64,000 nt of DNA, taken from the NCBI RefSeq assembly GCF_004134775.1, contig NZ_SDOZ01000002.1, forward strand, positions 1,152,005 to 1,216,004. Reading direction: 5' to 3'. Positions 18,265 to 26,587 of the stretch are shown piece by piece. This stretch comes from Candidatus Borkfalkia ceftriaxoniphila. GTDB taxonomy: Bacteria; Bacillota; Clostridia; Christensenellales; Borkfalkiaceae. A program made the position numbers and the translations under genes. Position 1 is the first letter of the stretch. Each line of letters opens with the position of its first letter. The notes under the pieces are model-generated. The model worked only from the letters and a program-made list of their open reading frames with translations, had not been told where the DNA came from and did no database searches.

Positions 18265-19365
18265 ATGAAAAAGATCATCGTCAATGAAAATCAAAAGGGG
18301 TTACTGTTTTACGGCGGCAAGTTCGCGGGGCTTTTAAACGCGGGCAGATATCGCGTATCCGGCTCGAAAGAAATCGAGATCGTGTCGCAGGATCAGCCAT
18401 TATATTCGCGCAAATGCTCGTTGGAAACACTGCTCTCCGACCGCGCGGTCGCGGAAAAACTTACCGTCGCCGAAGTCGCGGACGGCGCCTTAGCGCTCCA
18501 TTTTGTCAACGGTAAATTTTCCGACGCGCTTACGGCGGGCAAATACGCCTTTTTCTCGGATATCGACAAGCACGAATTTCAAACGGTGGATCTCTCTTCG
18601 CCCGAAGTCGGAGAGTATGTTCCCCGCTATATCTTTGACAAAATAGATCCTTCGCTCTATCGGAAAGTCGAAGTCGCGCAGTATCTGAAAGCGCGCCTGT
18701 ATATCGGGCACAGGTTTTCTAAACTTCTCGACGCGGGCACGTACTATTTCTGGCAGACCGACTTGCGCGTGGACGTCGATCTCGTCGATACCCGCCTGAC
18801 GCAGATGGATATTCTGGGACAGGAGATCCTGACGCAGGATAAAGTTTCCGTGCGCGTGAATTTCGTGTGCAATTACAGAGTGACCGATTTTATCAGGATC
18901 GCGGAGGAAGTGAACGATTACGCCGAACAACTGCACGTCGCCGCGCAACTCGCGCTGCGCGACTGCGTGTCCAAATACAGATTGGACGATCTTCTAAACG
19001 ACAAGGAGGGCGTATCCGCGTACGTTTTCGCGCGCCTCAAAGCCAAAGAAAAGTCGCTGTACGTCGAGATCGCCGACGCGGGCGTGAAAGATATCGTTCT
19101 TCCAGGCGAGATACGCGACATCATGAACACCGTTTTGGTGGTGGAGAAACGCGCGCAGGCGAACGTGATCGCCCGCCGCGAAGAGGTGGCGTCCACGCGT
19201 TCGCTTTTAAATACCGCCAAACTGATGGAAGAAAACCAGACGCTCTACAAACTCAAAGAACTCGAATACGTGGAGCGTATCTGCGAAAACGTGGGTAACA
19301 TTACCTTAAACGGCAATGTCGACATACTTTCGCAACTTGTGAACCTTTTGCAAAAAAAGGAATAA
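18265..19365 (+). CDS. Slipin/SPFH (band 7) family protein
   Basis: 366-residue SPFH-domain protein. The slipin core lies at about residues 150-310 (VDTRLTQMDILGQEILTQD is typical), then a helical tail rich in Glu/Arg. The N-terminus has no membrane hairpin. Instead three copies of a short motif, G-x-F-x-x-L-L-x-A-G-x-Y, occur near residues 18-29, 74-86 and 150-162. Such proteins form oligomeric scaffolds. Start: ATG at 18265 behind CGGAGG. The rtcB gene follows after 12 bases, so a role in RNA repair or its localisation is likely by context. Confidence 0.88.
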   Translation: MKKIIVNENQKGLLFYGGKFAGLLNAGRYRVSGSKEIEIVSQDQPLYSRKCSLETLLSDRAVAEKLTVAEVADGALALHFVNGKFSDALTAGKYAFFSDIDKHEFQTVDLSSPEVGEYVPRYIFDKIDPSLYRKVEVAQYLKARLYIGHRFSKLLDAGTYYFWQTDLRVDVDLVDTRLTQMDILGQEILTQDKVSVRVNFVCNYRVTDFIRIAEEVNDYAEQLHVAAQLALRDCVSKYRLDDLLNDKEGVSAYVFARLKAKEKSLYVEIADAGVKDIVLPGEIRDIMNTVLVVEKRAQANVIARREEVASTRSLLNTAKLMEENQTLYKLKELEYVERICENVGNITLNGNVDILSQLVNLLQKKE

Positions 19366-19377
19366 AGGAGAATAAAA

Positions 19378-20580
19378 ATGATCGAAATACAAGGTCTCTG
19401 TAACGCCGCCGTTTGTTTCTGCGACGAGTTGGAAGACGCGGCGGCGCGGCAGATCCGCGCGGTCTGCGATATGCAGGCGTTCGCAAACTGCAAAATACGC
19501 ATCATGCCCGACGTACACGCGGGCAAAGGATGCACCATCGGCACGACGATGACGATACGCGATAAAATCGTTCCCGCCATGGTAGGCGTGGATATCGGCT
19601 GCGGTATGGAAACGGTGAAACTGGCGGAAAAGAACATCGATTTCGAAAAGTTGGACGCGCTCATCCGCAAAAATATCCCCTGCGGGCGAAATATCCGCAA
19701 AACGCCGCACGCTTTCACCGAAAACGTCGATTTGAACGAACTTCGCTGCGCGTCGCGCGTCGGACTGGAACGCGCGGAAAAGAGCGTCGGCACGTTGGGC
19801 GGCGGAAATCATTTTATCGAGATAGACCGCGCCGAAAACGGGGATCTGTATCTCGTCGTACATTCGGGCAGCCGTCATCTGGGCGTTGAAGTGTGCGATT
19901 ATTATCAGGAGCAGGGATTGCGCGCTTTGCAGGACCGCGCGCAATATCAGATAGACAAAACGATCGAGCGGCTCAAAAGCGAGGGGCGTTTCGAAGAAAT
20001 ACAGACCGCCGTCGGCGCGCTCAAAAAACAGAGGGAAAGCGAAATTCCCAAAGAACTGGTGTACGTCGAGGGCAAACTGTTCGAAAATTATATTTACGAT
20101 ATGCGCATCGTGCAAAAGTTTGCGGACATAAACCGCAAAGCCATGACGCAAGTCATTCTGCGCGGCATGGGGCTGACGGCGGAAGAGGAATTTTCGACCG
20201 TTCATAATTACGTGGATACGGAAGAAATGATTTTGCGCAAGGGCTCGGTTTCCGCAAAGAAAGGGGAAAAACTTCTGCTTCCCGTCAATATGCGGGACGG
20301 CAGTTTTATCTGTATCGGCAAGGGGAATCCCGAATGGAACTGTTCCGCGCCGCACGGCGCGGGCCGCGTCATGAGCCGCAAAAAGGCAAATGAAACGCTA
20401 TCCATGGAGGAATACCGCCGCGAAATGCAGGGCGTTTATTCTTCCTGCATTGCCGTAGATACCTTGGACGAATCCCCCATGGCGTACAAGAGCATGGATT
20501 CTATCCTCGCGCAGATCGGTCCCTCGGTCGATGTCGTCTGCCGTATCGTCCCCGTTTACAATTTTAAAGCGTCGGAATAA
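19378..20580 (+). CDS. rtcB: RNA ligase RtcB
   Basis: 400-residue GTP- and Mn-dependent RNA ligase that joins 2',3'-cyclic-phosphate or 3'-phosphate ends to 5'-OH ends, as in cleaved tRNA. Signatures are MPDVHAGKGCTIG, the metal-binding VGVDIGCG (Asp72, Cys75), LGGGNHFIE, VHSGSRHLG and APHGAGR. His326 is the expected guanylylated residue. Length matches the short E. coli-type RtcB. No rtcA cyclase or archease gene is seen. It is the last gene of the operon with slipin, and a strong terminator follows. Confidence 0.95.
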   Translation: MIEIQGLCNAAVCFCDELEDAAARQIRAVCDMQAFANCKIRIMPDVHAGKGCTIGTTMTIRDKIVPAMVGVDIGCGMETVKLAEKNIDFEKLDALIRKNIPCGRNIRKTPHAFTENVDLNELRCASRVGLERAEKSVGTLGGGNHFIEIDRAENGDLYLVVHSGSRHLGVEVCDYYQEQGLRALQDRAQYQIDKTIERLKSEGRFEEIQTAVGALKKQRESEIPKELVYVEGKLFENYIYDMRIVQKFADINRKAMTQVILRGMGLTAEEEFSTVHNYVDTEEMILRKGSVSAKKGEKLLLPVNMRDGSFICIGKGNPEWNCSAPHGAGRVMSRKKANETLSMEEYRREMQGVYSSCIAVDTLDESPMAYKSMDSILAQIGPSVDVVCRIVPVYNFKASE

Positions 20581-20593
20581 TAAAAAGTAAAAG

Positions 20594-20630
20594 AAAAAAG
20601 ATATCCGAAATTTCGGATATCTTTTTTTTT
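20594..20630. terminator. Bidirectional terminator between rtcB and the URO-D gene
   Basis: A perfect 22-base palindrome (20600-20621) is flanked by A-residues on the left and nine T on the right. It serves the converging rtcB and uroporphyrinogen-decarboxylase-family genes. Confidence 0.92.
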
Positions 20631-21645
20631 ATGCGTTTGGCGTCCTTGCTGCGAGCGCGTCCGCAACGGCGAGCAGATTTTCCGCGGGCGTATCGCGCGG
20701 AACTTCGCAGCCTGCCGAAGATAAGTAGTAACTTCCGACGGCGTCGGCGCATTCGTTTACTTTGCGCGCGATCTTTTCGGGCGATCCCTGCAAGAGCACC
20801 GCTACGGGGTCGTAATTTCCGCACAGGATCGTCGTCTTGTCCTGCAAAAGGCGTTTTGCGCTTCCGATATCGACCATCCAGTCTAAATCGAGGATATCGC
20901 TGCCCGTTTCGATCATCTGCGGCAGTACCGCGCTCGTATTGCCGCAGATATGCAATTTGGTACGCGCGCCCGCCCGATGTACTGCTTCGACGATCCTCTT
21001 TTGATAGGGGAAGGCGAATTCTTCGAACATGGCGGGAGAGATCAGCGAGGCGGCGGCGTCGCCGATCCCGATGATATCCGCGCCCGCCTGGATCTGGAGC
21101 AGTGCGAAACGGATGGCCTGTTCGCAGGTTTTTTCCAAAAATTCGTGGATAAAGTCCGGTTCTTCCAAGGCGATATCCATGAGAAAGCGGTCGATGCCGC
21201 GCAGATCGCAGCATTCTGCGAAGGCGCCTTCGACCCAACCGCCGATGCAATAGTCTTTCCCGATCGTTTTGAAGTATTCCACAGATTTCAGTCGGTCGAG
21301 CGTTCTGGGGCTGTTTTCGGGGGCTGCGGCTTTCAGTCGTCTGATTTGGGAAAGGTCCGCGATCAAAGGCGCGGGGCTGTAGGGTACGCCGTCCTCGGGC
21401 AACAGAACCTCGGCGCCGAAACTTTCCGCTTCGCGCATCGGGTCGGAAATGGCGGAAAGGATATCCAGCCGAAAATCTTCCGCGCACCGCAGGTCGCATT
21501 CGCAGAGTACGCGGTGATCGGAAACGTATTGACGGTACGTTTTGCCGCAATAGGCTGCGGAAAAGCCCATGATAATGTTGAAATTCGGCAATCTGTCGAC
21601 TGTTTTGCCTTCAAAAACTTGTAAACAGCGTTCGCGGGCGGTCAT
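20629..21645 (-). CDS. URO-D family methyltransferase (MtaA/CmuA-like)
   Basis: 338-residue protein of the uroporphyrinogen decarboxylase superfamily. It carries LHICGNTS and a later SSAGCEVP, which fit the His-x-Cys...Cys zinc site of corrinoid-dependent methyltransferases such as MtaA, not true HemE. Start: ATG at 21645 behind AAGGAG; an upstream in-frame start lacks a site. No corrinoid protein gene is adjacent, so a methylcobamide partner must be elsewhere. It diverges from the GH3 gene. Confidence 0.8.
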   Translation of the reverse strand: MTARERCLQVFEGKTVDRLPNFNIIMGFSAAYCGKTYRQYVSDHRVLCECDLRCAEDFRLDILSAISDPMREAESFGAEVLLPEDGVPYSPAPLIADLSQIRRLKAAAPENSPRTLDRLKSVEYFKTIGKDYCIGGWVEGAFAECCDLRGIDRFLMDIALEEPDFIHEFLEKTCEQAIRFALLQIQAGADIIGIGDAAASLISPAMFEEFAFPYQKRIVEAVHRAGARTKLHICGNTSAVLPQMIETGSDILDLDWMVDIGSAKRLLQDKTTILCGNYDPVAVLLQGSPEKIARKVNECADAVGSYYLSSAGCEVPRDTPAENLLAVADALAARTPNA

Positions 21646-21906
21646 GTTACTCCTTTTTAGTACGGGCGCTATCGTAAAATTGTCCCCGTACGCCTCGTTT
21701 TTTCGATTATAAATCAAAAAGCGGCAAAAAGCAAGTTCAAAAAGAGAGCAATTTATTTTCATGCCGCGGAAATTTGTATATTTTTTAAACTTGAAATTGC
21801 CTGTTTTGTCGGGATTTACGGCGCAAACTTGTATATTTTTTGTGCTTTAACTCCGGGATAAATTATATTACAATAGGGACACAGAATGAGAAAACGAGGA
21901 TGAAAA
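21646..21906. promoter_or_regulatory. Divergent regulatory region with two TTGTATATTTTTT direct repeats
   Basis: The region upstream of the GH3 operon has two copies of TTGTATATTTTTT, at 21774-21786 and 21829-21841, each preceded by a similar GC-then-AAA stretch. They are 55 bases apart, close to five helical turns. A weak promoter (TTTAAC at 21846, 17 bases, TACAAT at 21869) follows. The repeats may be a regulator's operator sites. No regulator is assigned. Confidence 0.45.
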
Positions 21907-24129
21907 ATGCTGAAAAAAACGCGTGAGATCTTATCGAAACTCTCTTTGCGGCAAAAAGCCGCTATCCTGACGGGCAAGGATTGCTGGAGCACTCTGGAGA
22001 TCGAAGAAGTTGGCCTGCCCTCCGTGAAAATGTCCGACAGTCCGAACGGGATACGCATGCCGGGGTGCGACACCGACGTGATCCCTTCCGCGTGCGCGCT
22101 GGCGTCGTCTTTCAGCGTGGACACGGCGCGGCGCGCGGGCGAACTGCTGGGCAGCGAATTTAAAAACGCAGGGCTCGATTTGATCCTCGGCCCGGCGATG
22201 AATCTGAAAAGGTCGCCTCTGTGCGGGCGTAACTTCGAATACTATTCGGAGGACCCGCATCTTTCCGGCGAAATGGCGGCGGCGTTCGTGCTGGGCGCGC
22301 AGGAGCACGTCGGGTGCTGCGTAAAGCATTTTGCCATGAACAATCAGGAAACACGGCGCATGAGCGTCGATTCGGTCGCGGACGAACGTACGATGCACGA
22401 AATGTATCTGTCGCCCTTCCGCACAGTCGTCGAAAAAGCCTCGCCCGTGTCCATGATGTCTTCTTATAATAAGATCAACGGCGTGTATGCAAGCGAAAAC
22501 AAAGATCTGCTTGTAGATATCCTCCGCAAGGAATGGGGGTTCAAAGGGTTTGTCCTTTCCGACTGGGGCGCCGTCAACGATATCGTCGCATCCGTCAGGG
22601 CGAGAATGGATCTGGAAATGCCTTCCAATCCCGCGGATTCGGAAAAACTCGTTTGCGCCGTGGAGAGCGGAGAACTTGCGATGCGTCAACTCGACAGGGC
22701 CTGCGCGGATCTGATCGATTCCGTACTGCGCCTGTGCGCGATGCGCAGGAAAAAGAGCAGAGTATATACGCTTGCGGAGCGGAAAGCCTTGCTGTGCGAG
22801 TTGGCGGCGGATTGCGCCGTGCTTTTGAAAAACGACGGGATTTTTCCCGTCCCGAAGAATAAAAAGATCGGAGTGTTCGGCTTTTTCGCGAAAGAGCCTC
22901 TCTTGCAGGGAGGCGGAAGCGCGCACGTCGAGCACGAAATGCCCGTCTCGCCCTTAGATGAATTGAAACATATTTACAACGACGTTTTCTATTGCGAAAC
23001 ATTCGGCGAAAACGGCAAGAGCGCAGATTTCGAAGAGAGCCTGCGGGCCGCCGATACCTGCGACGTATGCCTGCTGTTCTGCGGCTTGCCCGCCGCGTAC
23101 GAGTCGGAAGGGTACGACCGCGCGTCGCTTGCGCTTCCTTCCGAACAGATCGAAGCGATCGAGGCGATCGCAAAGATCAACCCGAATGTTGCCGTGCTTC
23201 TGATGAGCGGGAGCGCGGTCGACGTTTCCTGGAGGGATCGGGTAAAGGGTATTTTCGAATGTTACATGATGGGGTCGGGCGTCGGCAGCGCCGTCGCGAA
23301 ACTCGTCAGCGGCGAAAAAAGCCCGTCGGGGCGTCTTGCGGAGACTTTTCCCGCCGATCTGCGGCACTGTTCGGCGGCTCCGTATTTCGGAAATCGCGGG
23401 AACACCGCGTATTACGGGGAGGGCATATTCGTCGGTTACCGCTATTATACGGCCAAAGGCATTCGTCCCGCGTATCCTTTCGGATACGGGCTCGGCTATA
23501 CGAAGTTTGCGTACGAAGGGCTTGAAATCATCGGCGGCGAGAAAGAAATATCTATCTCCGTCACCCTGAAAAATACGGGCGCGCGCGACGGGGCGGAGGT
23601 CGTCCAACTGTACGCTTCGTGCAATGATGAGGAGATCGCAAGGCCCGTGCGGGAATTAAAGTTATTCGATAAAGTTTTCCTGCGAGCGGGGGAAATGCGG
23701 CGTCTGCAATACAGCCTGCCCCTCGAACGGCTGAAAAATTATGACGTTTCGCAGCATTCGTTCCGCTTATACGGCGGAAAATACAGATTTGCATTCTGTT
23801 CCGACTGCGAAACGGAAATCATCGGCGGCGAACTGGATGTGGAAGGGGATCCGCTGCATTACGATCGAAACAGCATCGTGGGCGAGTTGCTCCGCACGGC
23901 GGAGGGACGCAGGATCGTGGACGAGGAACTGAAACCGTATCTCTGTCTTGCGATCATGGGCACGTTCAATGCGGACGTGCGCATCGAAAACGGTAAGGCG
24001 ATCGGAAATCCGATGTTCGACAACGTGATGCGGAATATGCCTCTCCGCGCGCTGTACGATCTGACCGGCGGGAAATTTACCGAAGAGATGATGCTTCGGT
24101 TGATCAATAAATTAGGTAGGAGGAATTAA
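21907..24129 (+). CDS. GH3 beta-glycosidase
   Basis: 740-residue retaining glycosidase of family GH3. The TIM barrel shows CVKHFAMNNQE and the nucleophile motif SDWGA (Asp219). The alpha/beta sandwich and a fibronectin-III-like domain follow, then an unusual tail of about 85 residues (from about 655). There is no signal peptide, so it acts on imported oligosaccharides, probably as a beta-glucosidase or beta-xylosidase. Start: ATG at 21907 after GAGGA. The binding-protein gene begins four bases after its stop. Confidence 0.92.
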   Translation: MLKKTREILSKLSLRQKAAILTGKDCWSTLEIEEVGLPSVKMSDSPNGIRMPGCDTDVIPSACALASSFSVDTARRAGELLGSEFKNAGLDLILGPAMNLKRSPLCGRNFEYYSEDPHLSGEMAAAFVLGAQEHVGCCVKHFAMNNQETRRMSVDSVADERTMHEMYLSPFRTVVEKASPVSMMSSYNKINGVYASENKDLLVDILRKEWGFKGFVLSDWGAVNDIVASVRARMDLEMPSNPADSEKLVCAVESGELAMRQLDRACADLIDSVLRLCAMRRKKSRVYTLAERKALLCELAADCAVLLKNDGIFPVPKNKKIGVFGFFAKEPLLQGGGSAHVEHEMPVSPLDELKHIYNDVFYCETFGENGKSADFEESLRAADTCDVCLLFCGLPAAYESEGYDRASLALPSEQIEAIEAIAKINPNVAVLLMSGSAVDVSWRDRVKGIFECYMMGSGVGSAVAKLVSGEKSPSGRLAETFPADLRHCSAAPYFGNRGNTAYYGEGIFVGYRYYTAKGIRPAYPFGYGLGYTKFAYEGLEIIGGEKEISISVTLKNTGARDGAEVVQLYASCNDEEIARPVRELKLFDKVFLRAGEMRRLQYSLPLERLKNYDVSQHSFRLYGGKYRFAFCSDCETEIIGGELDVEGDPLHYDRNSIVGELLRTAEGRRIVDEELKPYLCLAIMGTFNADVRIENGKAIGNPMFDNVMRNMPLRALYDLTGGKFTEEMMLRLINKLGRRN

Positions 24130-24133
24130 ATCA

Positions 24134-25582
24134 ATGAAGGTAAAGAGATTATTGATGGTAGCATTGGCTGCGTGTCTGGGCGTATGTACTCTGTTTGCCG
24201 GCTGCCGCGAATATTCCGACGCGGGAATAAACGGCACCTTGAAGATTACATATTATAAAGGCGGCACGGGCAGCGAATGGCTGGAAGAACTCGCTGCGGA
24301 ATTCGAGGAGGCGACGAAGATCAAGGTCGAACTTACGGCGGATGCGAAAGCGACGGAAAATGCGAAAACGCTGTTGGAATCCAACCGCGATCTGCCCGAT
24401 CTGATGTTCATTTTGTACACGAACTGGCACGAATACGTGCAAAAGGGCTGGCTCGCCGATATGGACGATCTGTTCGATGGCACGTTCAGTTATGATGTCA
24501 ACGATATCAAGATCACGTCGAAATACGACGTCGGCAATACCGGCGTATATGCGGAAAGCGGTGCAAAGACCGATCTGACGCTGAAAGACATCATGACTTC
24601 CGATTTCGTGGATTACGGCAAAATGGCGCCCAAACGCGGAGATGACGAACATTATTACGTCATGCCGTGGACGTCTCCGTGCACGGGTATCGTGTACAAT
24701 GTCGATATTTTGGAAAGCGTAGGATACGATCAGCCTCCCAAGACGGAAGCGCAGTTGAAGGATCTTTGCCAAAAACTCGTTGCAAAGGGCATCGCGCCCT
24801 TCAGTTGGGGCGGCCAGGAAATGGGGTATTGGAGTTTTCCCGTGCTCACGTGGTGGGCGCAGTCTTCGGGCGTGGATACGTGGGAGAATTTCTATCAATT
24901 CGAGTCCCCCGAAGTGTTCAACGATCCCGGCAGAACGAATGCGCTTCGCCTGTGGCAGGATTTGATCGTCGATCCCGACGACGGATCGATCATCAACAGC
25001 GTAGACAAGCCGATGGGAAGAGATCATATGTCCGCGCAGACGCAGTTCGTAGCGGGCAAGGCGGCGATGACTCCGACCGGTTCTTGGATCGAGACGGAAG
25101 TGGGAGAGTTCACGAAACCCGGTTTCCGCATGAAGATGATGGCTACGCCCATAATCGAGGGCGCAAAGTCGGACGAACAGATTTTGAATACTTCGGCGGG
25201 AGATTTTGCCTGCATTCCCAAAAACGCAAAGAACGTAGACGCGGCGAAAGCGTTTTTGGCTTACATGAACAGACCCGAGTGGGTAGAGCGCTTTACGAAA
25301 ATCACGGGCGTGCCGCGCGCGTTCAATTATAAACCTTCCACGATCGAGGGGACGAGCGAATTTGCGCAGAGTTGCTTTGAACTGTTCGAAAACAGCACTT
25401 TGATGTACAGAGTTTCAAACAGTCCGTTATACGTGTATGCAAACGTCAGCGAATGGCCCAAGTACGGCGACAACGTGTTCGGCAATCTGATGACGGAAAC
25501 GAAGGTAACGCCCGAATGGATCGTCAACGATATGTATGAATATGCCAAAAAACAGTGGTCGACTTGGGAGAAACTTTCTTAA
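24134..25582 (+). CDS. Sugar ABC transporter substrate-binding lipoprotein (CUT1)
   Basis: 482-residue extracellular binding protein with signal peptide and lipobox LFAGC (Cys24). It has the usual family-1 pattern, with a PDLMF segment in the first lobe and GKAAMTPTG in the hinge region. It lies four bases after the GH3 gene and 14 bases before a permease gene. Substrate is unknown. Confidence 0.93.
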   Translation: MKVKRLLMVALAACLGVCTLFAGCREYSDAGINGTLKITYYKGGTGSEWLEELAAEFEEATKIKVELTADAKATENAKTLLESNRDLPDLMFILYTNWHEYVQKGWLADMDDLFDGTFSYDVNDIKITSKYDVGNTGVYAESGAKTDLTLKDIMTSDFVDYGKMAPKRGDDEHYYVMPWTSPCTGIVYNVDILESVGYDQPPKTEAQLKDLCQKLVAKGIAPFSWGGQEMGYWSFPVLTWWAQSSGVDTWENFYQFESPEVFNDPGRTNALRLWQDLIVDPDDGSIINSVDKPMGRDHMSAQTQFVAGKAAMTPTGSWIETEVGEFTKPGFRMKMMATPIIEGAKSDEQILNTSAGDFACIPKNAKNVDAAKAFLAYMNRPEWVERFTKITGVPRAFNYKPSTIEGTSEFAQSCFELFENSTLMYRVSNSPLYVYANVSEWPKYGDNVFGNLMTETKVTPEWIVNDMYEYAKKQWSTWEKLS

Positions 25583-25596
25583 TAGGGAAAACAGAT

Positions 25597-26544
25597 ATGG
25601 AAAGCACCGCTTTGGAGATGATGAAGCAAAAGAAACGCAAAAGAGATTGGGGCGCAACGATATTCATATGTCTGATGCTCGCCTATCCGCTCGCGCATTT
25701 TTGCGTGTTCTGGCTTTACGTCAATTTCGACACGTTCCGTCTGACGTTTTTTCACTTTAATTCGCAGACGGCGCAGTACGAGTGGTTCGGGTTCGAACGT
25801 TTCGCGATTTTGTTCCGCGATATGTTCATGGGCGAGGATATCGCCATTCAGAACAACCTGCGCAACTCGCTGTTATGCTTCCCCGTGCAGAATTTCATTA
25901 TTTTGCCGCTTTCGTTTATGATCGCATTTTTGCTTTCCAAACAACTTGCGGGAACGAGCGCGTATCGCGTGATCTTCTTTCTCCCGTCCATATTGTCCGT
26001 CGTCGTCCTCGCCATGTCTTTCCGTTTTATGTTCGACGTGGATTTCGGGCCCGTGGATTCGGCATTGAGCAAACTGTTCGGCGTGGACGTAGACTGGTTC
26101 TCTTCGCTTTCACCGACGGCGATGCCGCTGGTGTTTCTGTTCGGCATCTGGGCGGGGCTCGGCTATAACGCCGTGCTCATCAACGGGGCGATCAAGCGCA
26201 TACCGCAGGAAATATTCGAAGCGGCGAAACTGGACGGCGTGGGGCTTTGGAGAGAGATGGTGCAGATGGTCCTGCCCCTGTGTATGCCTACGATCACGAC
26301 GCTGTTCATTATCGGCTCTATGAGCATATTCGGATACTATTTGCAGCCGATGCTTTTGTGCGGCGAAACGGGCGGCGTAAACGGCAGTACGGGTACGATC
26401 GCCCTGCGCGTGATGCAGTTGATGCAGGGCGGCGATACCGAAAGCGCGGCGGCGCTCGGCCTCTTCTTCTCGATCTTAGGCGTGCCTTTCGTCCTGTTCA
26501 TTAAATGGTTCATGGAAAAAATCACGCCGGACGTCGATTTTTAA
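25597..26544 (+). CDS. Sugar ABC transporter permease (MalF-like)
   Basis: 315-residue membrane protein with about six helices and the EAA loop FEAAKLDGVGLWREM. The start is the ATG at 25597; an in-frame GTG at 25555 lies inside the preceding gene. The matching second permease is not next to it but about 4.6 kb downstream, after two large secreted-protein genes. Confidence 0.92.
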   Translation: MESTALEMMKQKKRKRDWGATIFICLMLAYPLAHFCVFWLYVNFDTFRLTFFHFNSQTAQYEWFGFERFAILFRDMFMGEDIAIQNNLRNSLLCFPVQNFIILPLSFMIAFLLSKQLAGTSAYRVIFFLPSILSVVVLAMSFRFMFDVDFGPVDSALSKLFGVDVDWFSSLSPTAMPLVFLFGIWAGLGYNAVLINGAIKRIPQEIFEAAKLDGVGLWREMVQMVLPLCMPTITTLFIIGSMSIFGYYLQPMLLCGETGGVNGSTGTIALRVMQLMQGGDTESAAALGLFFSILGVPFVLFIKWFMEKITPDVDF

Positions 26545-26587
26545 GTTTGATAGATATTTAGAAAGAATAAATCACAAGGAGGAAAAT

